This document shows positions 1-10,081 of a DNA stretch of 32,999 bases, in pieces; position 1 is the stretch's first letter; each line of letters begins with the position of its first letter. Both the position numbers and the translations under genes were made by a program. The notes under the pieces were generated by a model. It was not told the origin of the DNA. It saw nothing but the letters and a program-made list of their open reading frames with translations, and searched no databases. This DNA is from Folioceros fuciformis (lineage: Eukaryota; Anthocerotophyta; Anthocerotopsida; Anthocerotales): NCBI GenBank assembly GCA_049999805.1, contig JBNGIO010005789.1, positions 41,443 through 74,441 of the forward strand, written 5' to 3'.

Positions 1-487
1 ATAGGGGACTGTGCTCGCCAAGGAAGAGGACTGTAGCGGGCATCCCGAACCCGAACAATAACAATCTGCTTTCCCGTCTGCACCCTTATTCGTTCCGTTC
101 CCAATGGAAAGCTAGCTCTCTATACTCAAGCTCTCCGCATACGGCCAAAGCCAAATCTAGCAATGATGCCCTCCAAGTTTCCGCTTCCTTCCCGAAATCC
201 CTTCTTTTCCCCCTTTCATATCGAATAATATTTAATTAGTAGATTGTGGGCCGCATTGCCATTCAAAATGGTAAGGACTTGCGTCTGCCACACCTCATGC
301 CTGTACCTTTCACACCTCCGGCCCCCCTGCCCCGAACTCGGAAGTGTGACACTCTCCTCGCTTCATGCAACACTAAGACCAAGACAAGTTTGATTCCCTG
401 CTCTAATGAATCCAACTAACCTTCAACTTAACATCAAGGACCATGCTTTCCTTCTCCAATCAAATCTCCTCAACTTCTTTTGTGGAA

Positions 488-752
488 CTCCACATAACCC
501 ACATTCATTTCTAAAGGTCCCAAGTACTAATCTCATATCTTTAAGTACTCAGCTGCAATCTAGATCAAGTTCCAACTCCACTCAATCCACATTCATTTCT
601 ATAGGCCTAAGTACCAATTTGTATATCACCAAGTACTCAGTTGCGGTCTAGCACCAACTCCAGCTCCACATAACCCACATTCATTTCTAAAGGTCCAAGT
701 ACTAATCTGCATATCTCCAAGTACTCAGCTGCAATCTAGCTCCAACTCTGCG
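488..752. repeat. Three-copy 88-bp tandem repeat
   Basis: The words CCACATTCATTTCTA and AAGTACTCAG(C/T)TGC recur three times. The CCACATTC anchors lie at about 499, 587 and 675, which gives an exact 88-bp spacing. Copies 1 and 3 are nearly identical and copy 2 is more diverged. The array carries no coding signal and looks like an old satellite or minisatellite fragment. Confidence 0.85.
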
Positions 753-799
753 GACCTCTGAGTATGTATGTACCTAGCACCAGCTCAACCACATTACTA

Positions 800-1400
800 A
801 ATGCTAGCAAAAAAGTGTAGTCCTTTCGATGGACTTCCTTGGATCCTCTCAATAAATGCTCGAGTAACTTGAGGTCCTTTCAATCAACTAGTCTGACAAG
901 ATTGCAATTTGCCAAGTACACACACATATGTACCTCCCAATTCAACCACGCCACAAAACGGTTAGCAATAAATTGTGATGTAAACCGTGGTCCTTTGAGT
1001 AGACTTACTCCTCATAAATGTCCATGACCGTGCTCCTTTTAATGAACTTCCTCCAAGTACATATATAAGTCGTAGTTCCAGTTCTTTGAGTAGACTTACT
1101 CCAAATGAATGTCCACGACCCGTACTCCTTTCAATGGACTTCCTCCAAGTACATACATATGTCGCAATTCAAACACCAAACACATTGTGTACTAAATGCT
1201 AGCATCCAATTTCAAAGCATCTATTTTCCATGGACGTCCTCTCAGTACAATATCTCACTCTTCAAACACACTACAGGCTTGAAAGCATTCAATTTTGAAG
1301 TGACCCATGATCCTTCCAATGGACTCTTGACTTACTAAATCCTTCTAAACTAACCCGTGGTCCTTCATGGATGACTAAGTAACCTCTAGTCCTTTGAGTG
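800..1400. repeat. Degenerate interspersed repeat array
   Basis: Variants of two phrases recur irregularly: one like CCTTTGAGTAGACTTACTCC and one like CTTTCAATGGACTTCCTCC followed by AAGTACATA. They occur around 820-880, 990-1010, 1035-1060, 1095-1150, 1210-1235 and 1310-1400. Spacing is uneven and the copies have diverged, so this looks like a decayed array related in style to the 88-bp repeat before it. No coding potential is visible. Confidence 0.6.
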
Positions 1401-1715
1401 GACTTCCATATACAAAACATGAAATTGAACATAACTTAGACATACATAATTTGGAGCTAGGCGTAACTTGTGATATTATCCATAGAAAAGGACTTGTGGC
1501 TACTCTACATTTGACAAGAGTCATCAAAAATACATTGCATGTATAAGAGACAATAAAAGCTCTTTATTCTTAAAAAGAGTCAACATGACAATACAAGAGA
1601 TCATAAAAGAAAACCCTTAGGACTCCTTCTCCTCTAGATTCCCTCTCTTCCTCCCCTCCAACTCTCCTTCAAAAACTCGCCTTCAACTCTCCTTCTCCTT
1701 GAGAGACTCGCATTC

Positions 1716-1880
1716 AACTCTCCTTCCAAAACTTCTCTTGAACTCTTCAATACACCCTACCTCCAACTCACTTGCAACTCTCTTTCCAAAACTTCCCTTG
1801 AACTCTTCAATACACCCTACCTCCAACTCACTTGCAACTCTCCTTCCAAAACTTCCCTTGAACTCTTCATTCCCTTGAAC
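1716..1880. repeat. 60-bp tandem repeat
   Basis: Bases 1741-1800 and 1801-1860 are almost identical 60-bp units that differ at about one position. They are flanked by partial copies at 1716-1740 and from 1861 on. The units are CT-rich and begin with AACTCTTCAATACACCCTAC. No gene is associated. Confidence 0.9.
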
Positions 1881-2199
1881 TCTTCAATACGCCCTACTCA
1901 ACCTTACTTGCAAGACTGATCTCACTCCTAACTCTCATTTACACTCACCTCCTGAATTTGCGACGCACAATCTAAGCTATTGAAGATTCCAAACGTTAAA
2001 GTAAGTCAAAAAACTAATTTTAAGGTTCACTTAAAATTTATGAAACAAAAAGAAAAGAATGCTGAAGTAGATTTCGGGCTAAACTAAGCCTTATTGGGTT
2101 CCATGTCTATGTACCTATGTCATTCTACAACTAGATGTTGAGAGCATCATACCTTCACATGTTGAAGGCTGTGGTGTCGCTGTAAGGGTAAAACCTTAC

Positions 2200-3218
2200 T
2201 GACCTGCATGCATGCGCTGCATGCCTCTCATGCACCGCTCCTTGCTTCGTATGCCTTTCTAACTGATAAGCGTTTGTTTCGTCTTCTAAGAGCCTGTTTT
2301 TTTCCTTTTCCCACGAAGAGAAAGGTTGTCTCATACCCCCCCACGACGATATCTGCGGCGGTTCTGGCAGAAAAAGATGCCGACATGGTCAGAGATTTGA
2401 CTATACATGCCCTTTCGGCATTATTTACGGAGTTTTCCAAGCAGCGCATGGGGAAGGGAGGACGTCTTACAAACAGAAAAGCCTCATGGAGGTTGGTAAG
2501 AATGGGGTGAAAACCAACCGCCTCGTCCCAGACTTCTTGGAGAGCTTCGTACACATACTCCAAGAATTTGGTAACCTCTCCCAAGGACCTGCGCCTTCTT
2601 CTATGCCATAGTCGCTTCACAGATGGTCCATTCCTTGAAAGAAGAGACAAAAACTATGAGACAGGAGCCACAGCCATACTGTGAAACGGAGATATGGATG
2701 CTCTGAACATTCAATCCCTCTGCCATCGCGCTGGACCAAGAGCACGGAAAACTCCAGCCCTGAAGCCCTGGACATAATCAACACCAGGGCGGCAACCAAT
2801 TGCCACCCGTGGCAGGGTAGGCGCGCCTGCAAGAAGTAGCGGAGCTCCGAGAGGGACCTGCCAGCGGCAAGGAGGCAGCGGGTAAGTATATTGTGGGACG
2901 AAATGGAGGGCCTTCCGTCGTACATGAAGAGATGTAGATCGCAAACAAAGAGAAGAGAACAACGCAGAAGAGAGCCAAAATCCGGGGCCTGCACCGGTGC
3001 CCTAACTACTCATCTCCAAACACCCGGCACATCCCAGCGAGTCCACACCAGGCAGAGGCAGCTTCTGTGTTGCATTGAAGATGAGAGTTGCCAGGATTAG
3101 CGTTAGCCGTCCCTGTCCATGTCTCAGTTTGGGTAGGAACGGAACAGAACGGGCCGGACTTGTCCACTTCTCAGTGAGCGTATTCACCCGAGGGGTACTC
3201 GCAACAATTGATTTTGTT
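2200..3218. other. Region 3' of the PPR gene, no gene recognised
   Basis: Several overlapping frames are open on both strands here, for example about 2228-2650 on the minus strand and 2208-2510 on the plus strand. None resembles a family I know, and they overlap one another antisense with no splice-consistent extension. The stretch lies directly downstream of the PPR stop codon and may in part be its 3' UTR. Confidence 0.4.
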
Positions 3219-6200
3219 TCACGGTCGCCCCTTACAACTGCAGCACCCAGCTGTGAATCGGTGTACACGGTACCCATCCCTTACAACAATGTCTCTGTCT
3301 TCAACCCTGGACATGATCTCCGTGGAACTGTGGCAGTCACTGCACATGCGGAGATTCTTCGTTACCACCAGAGGTGTCCCATTCGGAGTGTTTAAGAGAC
3401 CGAACGCTAAAGCTAGCTTCTCAGCATGCCCACAAAGCACATCTTCCTTCTCCGTCTCACACAGTGGCTTCAACACCAAGTTGGTGTGAGGTACGTGGCC
3501 TCCTTCGTGCTTCATACGTGCATTCGTGCTCTCTACCTTCAGCGCAATGTCCATTCTCCTTTCTCCCACCAGGAATCTGTGAACCTCCATATTCACCTCA
3601 ATGGTCGCCACTGCAGGTTTCTTTTTAGCTCCAGCTTTTTTTCTCTGTGTTTCGATTCTGTCGACATCGGTCCACCTACCTGCATCCGCGTAGGTATTGG
3701 CCAAGAGCACATAGGCAGACGCCATGTGAGGGTCCAGCCTAACAATGCTTTCGAAACACCACACAGCCCTCTCTACATCCCCGTAACTTTTGCAGGCATG
3801 CAACAGAGATATCAAGCCCACAACATCACTTTGGCCCTCACAAGATAATAGCATCTTCTCTGCCTCAACTAGATGGCCAGCACGACCAAGAAGATCAATC
3901 ATGCAGGTGTAATGTTCAATAGTAGGTTTGATGCCATGCTGTTCAGCCATGGAATCAAAGTATTTGCGACCCTGGTGGACCAGTCCTTCATGACTGCAAG
4001 CTGCTAGAAGGCAGGTAAAAGTAGCATCGTTAGGCTGAACACCGGCAACCAACATCTCCTCGAAACAAGCTATTGCCTTGTGAGCTTCATCACAAGCACC
4101 ATACCCAGATATCAGGGCATTCCATGTCACCACGTCCTTCGTGACCAAGCTGTCAAAAACCTGGCGAGCATCGGCCAACGCACCACATTTCACATACATG
4201 TCCACCAGGCAGTTGCCCACCAAACCATCATCCAGCAATCCTCTTCCTACAATCTTTGAGTGCAGCTCCCTGCCCTTCTGTAAGGCACCAGTGCTTGCAC
4301 AGGAGTTGAGAAGGCAAGCAAAAGTAACATCGTTAGCCAACTCGAGGCCCAACGCCTCCATTTGTCCATACGCAACAAGCGCCTCCTGGCAGAGTCCTTG
4401 CTGCGCATACCCGGCAATCAGGGTTGTCCATGTAACCACATCCTTTGTGTTCATGCTGTCAAAAACATGGCGTGCATGTTCCAGTTTGCCACATTTTGCA
4501 TACATGTCCACCAAGCAGTTGCCCACCACACCGCTGTCCAACAGTCCTCTATCCACAATCTGCAAGTGCAGTTGCATACCCTGCTGTAAGGCACCAGTGC
4601 TTCCACAGGCACTCAGAAGGCAAGAGAACGTAACATGGTCAGCCAAAATAAAGCCAGCCTCCTCCATCTGTGCATACACAACAAGCGCCTCTTGGCCAAG
4701 CCCCTGCTGTGCATACCCAGCAATCAGGGCTGTCCATGTTACCACATCCTTCGCGTCCATGCTGTCAAAAACCTGGCGTGCATCTTCCAGTTTGCCACAT
4801 TTTGCATACCCAGCAATCAACGCTGTCCACGTCACCACGTTCTTTGCGTTCATGCCGTCAAAAATCTGGCGTGCATCTTCGAGTTCACCACATTTTGCAT
4901 ACATGTCCACCAGGCAGGTGCCCACCACTACATCATCCAGCACACCTCTTTCAACAATCTGGGAGTGCAGCTGCCTGCCCTTCTGCAAGGCACCACTGCT
5001 TCCACAGGCCTTCAGAAGGCAAGCAAAAGTAAACTGGTCAGCCAAAATGAGGCCCGCCTCCTCCATTTGTCCATACACAACAAGCGCCTCTCGGCCTAGC
5101 CCTTCCTGCACATACCCAGCAATCAGGGAGGTCCATGTCACCACGTCCTTTGTGGCCATGTTGGCAAAAATCTGGCGTGCAACGTCCAGCTCGCCGCATT
5201 TTATATACCCAGCAATGAGAGCATTCCATGTCACCACATTCTTGGTATTCATGCTGTCGAAAACCTGGCGCGCATCTTCCATCTTGCCACATTTTGCATA
5301 CATGTCCACCAGGCCGGTGCCAACAAATACGTTAATAGGAACGCCACTCTGCACCACATCACAGTGCATTTTTCTGCCGGATTCAAAGTCGGCAACAAAT
5401 GCACATGATTGAAGGGCAGCCACAAACAAGTGAGCATCAGGCTTCACTCCTGACCTACGCATCTCATGGTAGAGTTGTATGGCCTCCTCAGGTTTCCCAT
5501 GCTTAGCATATGAGGAGATTATGGAAGACCACATGAAGACATTTGGTTTTCTCACCCTGGTGAACACACCCATGGCCTCCTCCAGCCGACCTCCACATGC
5601 ATACATGCGCAATATATGATACGCCAAGTTTGCACTCGACTCGTACCCAAGTTTGACAGTGAGATCATGAACTCGTCGCCCCACGACCAAATCCTTTTCA
5701 GCTGTACACAGTTTTAGAACATTGCACAAAAGAGACTGAGAAACAGAAGAGGCTGTCCGCACCAGAAATTCCAAGGCTCGTACGGCCTCAGAAAGCTTTC
5801 CCTGCTGACATAACGTGCTCACAGCATTAACGACACCCATTTCCGATCCTGCATGCCTCCCAGGTTCAGGCTTATCCTGAGAGCTGAAGTCGGAAAGAGA
5901 GGCACCATGGCCCATCGGATGTGGAACTGCTGGGCTCCGTACGCTACTGCACACGGAGCCCATTTCCAAACCTGCACACCTTTCACGGTCAGGATAATCC
6001 GGGGAGCTCAACTTGGAAGGAGAGGCACCATGGCCCATCAGCATATCCAAGGAACTGAGCTGCTCATCAACCCAAGTTGGCTTAAACATGTCATTCAACC
6101 ACAGCACCTCGCCGGACCCTTTTCGCCGGAAGTCAGGAGAAAGGGAGCTCTTCTTATCCCGTCTGTTATCCCACCACATGGTAGGGTCCATAAACAAGTG

Positions 6201-6467
6201 CTGCCACAAGTGCTCCTGCTCCTTCTCCTGGCAACCACCATCGCTGGCAAGCCCGTCCCTAACCACAGACTCTCTCAGCAGTGGCAGTGCTGGGCTACTT
6301 ACCCTGCTGCACCTGGAGGCTTTGCTTGCCAGGCATCGACTCCCTAAACCGAGACTACCAGGAGCTCTTGTTACAATCCCTGTCCGCACACTAATTTGTT
6401 GAGCCCCGCCTGAAAGCCATTGACGTGCATAGAGAAGAAAAGAACCATCAGCCTTCGCTGGGGCCAT
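3219..6467 (-). CDS. PLS-class PPR protein with DYW:KP domain (putative U-to-C RNA editing factor)
   Basis: One uninterrupted frame of 1082 residues starts at an ATG at 6467. Residues 1-70 are rich in R, S and A and poor in acids, like an organelle presequence. A 41-residue spacing duplicate (MGHGAS at 144 and 185) precedes PPR repeats from about 211 to 880 in P-L-S order, then E1 and E2 motifs and a cytidine-deaminase-like DYW domain (about 950-1082). The zinc/catalytic signature is intact: HAE at 1014-1016 and CSDC at 1042-1045. Two variant features stand out. The PG box reads KPAVATIE (KP at 950-951), and the C terminus is CSCKGRP, not the usual CSCGDYW. These match the DYW:KP class, which has been shown to perform U-to-C editing. 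The target is an organelle transcript I cannot identify. Absence of introns is usual for this family. Confidence 0.93.
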   Translation of the reverse strand: MAPAKADGSFLLYARQWLSGGAQQISVRTGIVTRAPGSLGLGSRCLASKASRCSRVSSPALPLLRESVVRDGLASDGGCQEKEQEHLWQHLFMDPTMWWDNRRDKKSSLSPDFRRKGSGEVLWLNDMFKPTWVDEQLSSLDMLMGHGASPSKLSSPDYPDRERCAGLEMGSVCSSVRSPAVPHPMGHGASLSDFSSQDKPEPGRHAGSEMGVVNAVSTLCQQGKLSEAVRALEFLVRTASSVSQSLLCNVLKLCTAEKDLVVGRRVHDLTVKLGYESSANLAYHILRMYACGGRLEEAMGVFTRVRKPNVFMWSSIISSYAKHGKPEEAIQLYHEMRRSGVKPDAHLFVAALQSCAFVADFESGRKMHCDVVQSGVPINVFVGTGLVDMYAKCGKMEDARQVFDSMNTKNVVTWNALIAGYIKCGELDVARQIFANMATKDVVTWTSLIAGYVQEGLGREALVVYGQMEEAGLILADQFTFACLLKACGSSGALQKGRQLHSQIVERGVLDDVVVGTCLVDMYAKCGELEDARQIFDGMNAKNVVTWTALIAGYAKCGKLEDARQVFDSMDAKDVVTWTALIAGYAQQGLGQEALVVYAQMEEAGFILADHVTFSCLLSACGSTGALQQGMQLHLQIVDRGLLDSGVVGNCLVDMYAKCGKLEHARHVFDSMNTKDVVTWTTLIAGYAQQGLCQEALVAYGQMEALGLELANDVTFACLLNSCASTGALQKGRELHSKIVGRGLLDDGLVGNCLVDMYVKCGALADARQVFDSLVTKDVVTWNALISGYGACDEAHKAIACFEEMLVAGVQPNDATFTCLLAACSHEGLVHQGRKYFDSMAEQHGIKPTIEHYTCMIDLLGRAGHLVEAEKMLLSCEGQSDVVGLISLLHACKSYGDVERAVWCFESIVRLDPHMASAYVLLANTYADAGRWTDVDRIETQRKKAGAKKKPAVATIEVNMEVHRFLVGERRMDIALKVESTNARMKHEGGHVPHTNLVLKPLCETEKEDVLCGHAEKLALAFGLLNTPNGTPLVVTKNLRMCSDCHSSTEIMSRVEDRDIVVRDGYRVHRFTAGCCSCKGRP
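4090..5330 (-). repeat. Near-identical P-L-S super-repeats inside the PPR gene
   Basis: At the DNA level the phrase CATACCC(A/G)GCAATCAGG followed by a TCCATGT-ACCAC box recurs at about 4405, 4712, 4806, 5112 and 5206, with a weaker copy at 4099. The spacing alternates between about 306 bp (one P+L+S triplet) and 94 bp (one extra S motif). Such high similarity indicates recent internal duplication of repeat units. Confidence 0.85.
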
Positions 6468-7257
6468 CGTTCACGGGCAGCTGTCGGAATTGCATTCCCG
6501 GAAAGCAAGAGCTCCACGGTCCAACGAGTTCGACAAGCTACACACCTACCAAACGAACAAAGCAGAGAAACAATGTCACGCAACATTGGAATCAGGTGGC
6601 ATGGAGAGAAGATATAACTGAAAGTTGTCGAAATCATCCTTACCTGTTTTCTACTAACTCTGCTGCAGAGCACAGAAGCATGAGCAAGACCTGCAAACAC
6701 AACCTTCAAGCTTCCACGCCGGTATTGTGCCCTTCCTGGATTTCTCGGGAGGTGCAAGACGAAGGTCCCTTGACAGAAAACAGGTCTTTCACAAGGATCA
6801 GACTCCCATGCCTTGTCCAGTCCACAGATTCGTCCCCAAAACTCCACATCGTTGGACCCCTGCCCGAAATAGGGCTTGAGATCTTAAATTAAAGGCAGGA
6901 TCGGTCTCTTGTCCTTCAAATTTGCTGAGTATGTGATACGAGGCCACAGCATGGTTTCGCTTCCTGACGAAACCCGACACTATAACCGAAGGTCGGGCAC
7001 CTTCCTCCCCAACACTCTGTACAGTTTACCACCAGCTGGGTTCACCAGGGTCTATGATTGGGCTGCCAGGCAGTCCCCGCAGGAGCCAGTGAGAAGTTGG
7101 CATATCAGCATCGAGAGCATATGGTACCATGGCCTCCAACCAAGAGCTCTGCAAGTAACAATCTTAAGGTATGCAAGTGGTCAGTCTTCCACACACCGTG
7201 AGAGACTAGAAAATTGACGTGCAATGACATGCAAGCGCCAGTGTATATGACCAGAAA

Positions 7258-7286
7258 TAAAATAAATAAATAAATAAATAAATAAA
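7258..7286. repeat. (AAAT)n microsatellite
   Basis: About seven AAAT units run between the PPR and CorA-like genes. Confidence 0.95.
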
Positions 7287-7329
7287 GCGCGAATGCAAAT
7301 GCACATGAGGAGGGAAGGAGGAAAGTGCT

Positions 7330-7341
7330 GCGCAGCTGCGC
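7330..7341. promoter_or_regulatory. GCGCAGCTGCGC palindrome upstream of CorA-like gene
   Basis: A perfect 12-bp palindrome with a CAGCTG E-box-type core lies about 500 bp upstream of the CorA-like ATG. It could bind a dimeric bHLH factor. That is inference from the motif only. Confidence 0.3.
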
Positions 7342-7836
7342 CCAGACCTTCGATCCCGACGCCTGACTCTTCACGACTCGAATCGGGTGCGCACAATCTG
7401 AAGAGTGGGCCCTCGGATTCTTCCCTGGCGGTAGCGATCTCATGCCGTTCCTTCGTGCGGGGGGACGAATTTGCGCAGAAGTTTGGGCAGGAGCGGAGTG
7501 GGCAGGTTGGATTACATTTTTTTCCGTGTTGCTGGAATTGGCAGAGTTCCCGGGGCTGTGTCTCATCCGAAGCGCAGGCCGGCGGGAGGACTGCGTGCGG
7601 ATGACGGGGGGATGTAGGCAGGAGAAGTGGATGCGTTCCCAAGGCGGATCTGGATCGCTGCTCTTACGCTGGGACTTCCTGCAACCTTCCCCCTAGCTGC
7701 GGGCTTGGCTTGAGTTCTGGCTTGAGTGGTGGATCAGGGATCCGGGGGAAGGGGGCGGTAGAGGGGCTGTGTTCGGGCGGGGATTGATTTTTGAGAGGTC
7801 GGTGCAAAGGATTCCGTTGTTTGGGAGCAGGGAGTC

Positions 7837-9418
7837 ATGGAGGCAGGTGCTGGTTACGAGGAGGTTCCCGAGACCGAGATGGTTGCTGCAGACACGGATC
7901 CGCTTGTCAGACCGGAGAGGCCTCGTCGTCACCAGTCAGTTTTCCCTGGAGCCGTCAAGACGATGTCTTACAGATTTGACGGGCATGGGAAGTTCACCAA
8001 GCTGGACTGGGACCTGAGTAGGGAGTGGGAAGGGGGTGATCTGGGGTTTAGTTGGTTCCATGTGGAGCTGCCGAGGTCTATTAAGAATCCGGCCGTGGCG
8101 GCACAGTATCTGATTGATGTGCTGTGTCCGCCGTTGAAGTTGCAGGATATTTTGGCCATGGTGAGCACTGGGCCGTTCTGTGGGCCTGTGGATGGGGCGT
8201 TGATGTTTAGGGTGAACTCTGCGGGTCCGCCCGGTAGTAAGTTTACTCAGAAGATTGCTGCCCGTGTCACTAAAGATACAGTCATCACGGTGTCGTTAGG
8301 TAGGATTCCCAGACTGGAGTTCTTGAGTAACCCCACTCAATCGCTGCTTACGGAGATCCCCAGTGTGGAGCCACCTTCTGGGCGGGCGGACAGGTACTTG
8401 GCTTCTCAGTCTTCGTTCCGAGGGAGGAACTTGAAGGATTACCCGGAGAGTATAGTGATTCAGGAGCATGTGTTGGAGTTTTTGTTGACCATGAATCATC
8501 CCGATGATCTGGAAAATCAGATTCCAACTGATGTGCCCAAGCTGATCATCCACATTGTGGACACGCACATCGACCAGCTTCAGGATATTGTTATCAGATT
8601 GGAGGCGGAATTGGATGTTGTTGAGAATGAGATGGACTCAAGTAAGCTGGTGTGAGTGTTTTGTTTGTGTGAGACAATACCGACTGCTTTGTCGAACCGC
8701 AGGCTGATGATTGATTCTGTACTGCCAGGTGGTTACGGAGTCAAGAAACAGATGCTTGACGAAAGGCGGTTCCCTCAAATGCATCTGGATTTGCAGCGGC
8801 TTCTCCAGGTGATTGCTCATGGGGAACAGGTTTTCCCACGAGTCAAGGACAAGTGGGGACGTTCAGAAAAGTGGACTGCGGTAGATGATGTCGCTGCCCT
8901 TGAAGCACTCGTGGGACGGCTCAGGAAGCTGAAAGAGAACGTTGGTTTCATAGCCAGTCGTGTTACTGCTATTCAGGCTGGGCTGACGTCTTGGCAGTCT
9001 GAGCAAATCAACCGCAAGCTCTACTATCTGTCGTTCCTCTCCATGATATTTCTGCCCCTGTCCATCGTCACTGGAGGTAGGTCTCAACTCAGGAACACGT
9101 CCTTGCTACTAGCCGAGGGTTGGGGACTCTACTAACTCTGGCTTGTGTTCAGCTTTTGGCATGAATGTGGGAGGGATTCCATGGACAGAGCAGAAGAACC
9201 CGGCCTTGAGAGACGGCTTTCTCAACGTCATTTTAATATGCTCAGCCATCTTGGGCCTGCTCCTCTTGTGCTTTTGTGCCGGACCTGTTGTCTCCTTCCT
9301 TTCCACAGGGCGCAAGAAAGCCGCTGCCAGCAAGCTGTGGCAGAGTACCAAGCGCACCATGTCTATCAGCAGGAGGAAAGGTGCTCTACACTCCAACAGG
9401 ATACACGACTCTCCCTAG
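7837..9418 (+). CDS. CorA-like magnesium transporter family protein
   Basis: Predicted exons are 7837-8641, 8729-9076 and 9153-9418, giving 472 residues from the ATG at 7837. The product belongs to the CorA/ZntB-type divalent cation transporter family. Its long soluble N-terminal region precedes a helical stretch containing SWQSEQINRKLYYLSF, which leads into transmembrane helix 1 (about 367-386). The signature GMN lies at 387-389, in the form FGMNVGG. Helix 2 (about 409-434) is followed by a basic tail. This layout matches the plant group annotated as magnesium transporter CorA-like and differs from the MRS2 group. It probably moves Mg2+ or a similar ion; the membrane is not evident from sequence. 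The first intron has a competing splice choice (donor near 8652, acceptor near 8701) that also keeps frame. I preferred the version giving GYGVKKQML directly after MDSS because it fits my recollection of the family. Confidence 0.9.
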
Positions 9419-10081
9419 AGTGTGGTGGGAGTGTTGCATGGACAGGGAGCGCCACGCCACCTCACCCATCAACATCAACCTGTGCCCGCCTTTTTCAGGG
9501 CTTTGTCCTCCAATCAATCCCTTGCGATTCTTTCTCCTCCAGTCAGCCACCTGCGATTCTTTCTCCTGCAATCGACCGTCGGCCAGTTGGCCTCACCTGA
9601 TGAACTAGGCCCCGTGCTTGATTCCGTCTGGTCATGGTAATAATTTTTACTCTTGCGTAAGATGCAGCCCCAACTGGTACTTCCGATCGGAATCTGCAAG
9701 GCCGCTGAAGCACGCTTCTCTCATCATCTCATGACCATCATGCACTGTCTGACAATGGAAATGAGACGCGTGCTTATGAGACGATTTGTTACTAGTAGAT
9801 TGAGTCGGGCTCATCAGATGTCTCTCATGTACGTGGAGTCCCAGACTGGATCTCGATATAATTCCATGAGCGGGGCGGATAAGGGCCTGGCCAGCCTCAC
9901 CCAAATGAAGATTCTTGGGACGCTTCCGGCGGGTGTAGCGACAGCCCGATTGCCATCTAAGCGGGATGGGCCGCGATGAAGCCGACGCGGTGGCGACAGT
10001 GCCAATTTGCCCTGCCTTGTTTTCTCAAGTGCAAATTTTTTGTCTCACTCGCCTTGTTTGAAGGATTGGATTTTTGTAGTG
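9419..10081. other. Intergenic, CorA-like 3' UTR and PHT promoter
   Basis: No gene is recognised. A 14-bp word, GCGATTCTTTCTCC, occurs twice near 9525-9570. The stretch probably combines the 3' UTR of the transporter and the promoter and 5' leader of the phosphate transporter. A frame that is open upstream of 10082 begins only with non-ATG codons and is not used here. Confidence 0.5.

Larger units (their letters stand above)
1..2200. other. AT-rich intergenic region with decayed tandem repeats
   Basis: I recognise no protein gene here. The frames that stay open are short and have low-complexity, repeat-derived composition. The stretch is dominated by tandem repeats, annotated separately at 488-752, 800-1400 and 1716-1880. 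It is clearly more AT-rich than the gene-bearing DNA that follows. The part from 1540 to 1700, with short A-rich and CT-rich tracts, could be the decayed end of an LTR element, but I see no terminal repeat, primer-binding site or protein remnant to support that. Confidence 0.6.
6468..7836. other. Divergent intergenic region between PPR and CorA-like genes
   Basis: These 1.37 kb separate two divergently transcribed genes and should hold both promoters and 5' leaders. I see no convincing protein gene; the open frames on both strands match nothing I know. It contains a tetranucleotide microsatellite (7258-7286) and a 12-bp perfect palindrome (7330-7341). An intron in either 5' leader is possible but cannot be placed from sequence alone. 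Confidence 0.5.

Noticed and set aside
1540-1700. Possible LTR end with polyadenylation-like words
   Set aside because: No second LTR, primer-binding site or coding remnant could be found nearby.
2208-2994. Overlapping open frames of 80-140 codons on both strands beyond the PPR stop
   Set aside because: They overlap antisense, match no known family and show no splice-consistent extension; more likely 3' UTR or intergenic sequence.
4141-5412. Plus-strand open frame of about 420 codons opposite the PPR gene
   Set aside because: It is the antisense of the PPR repeats; its regularity comes from the 306-bp repeats and it has no family resemblance.
6371-7217. Frames of 100-160 codons upstream of the PPR gene
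   Set aside because: Both strands are open over the same bases and neither product is recognisable.
10007-10081. Upstream extension of the phosphate transporter frame
   Set aside because: The extension starts at TTG, not ATG; the first in-frame ATG is at 10082.
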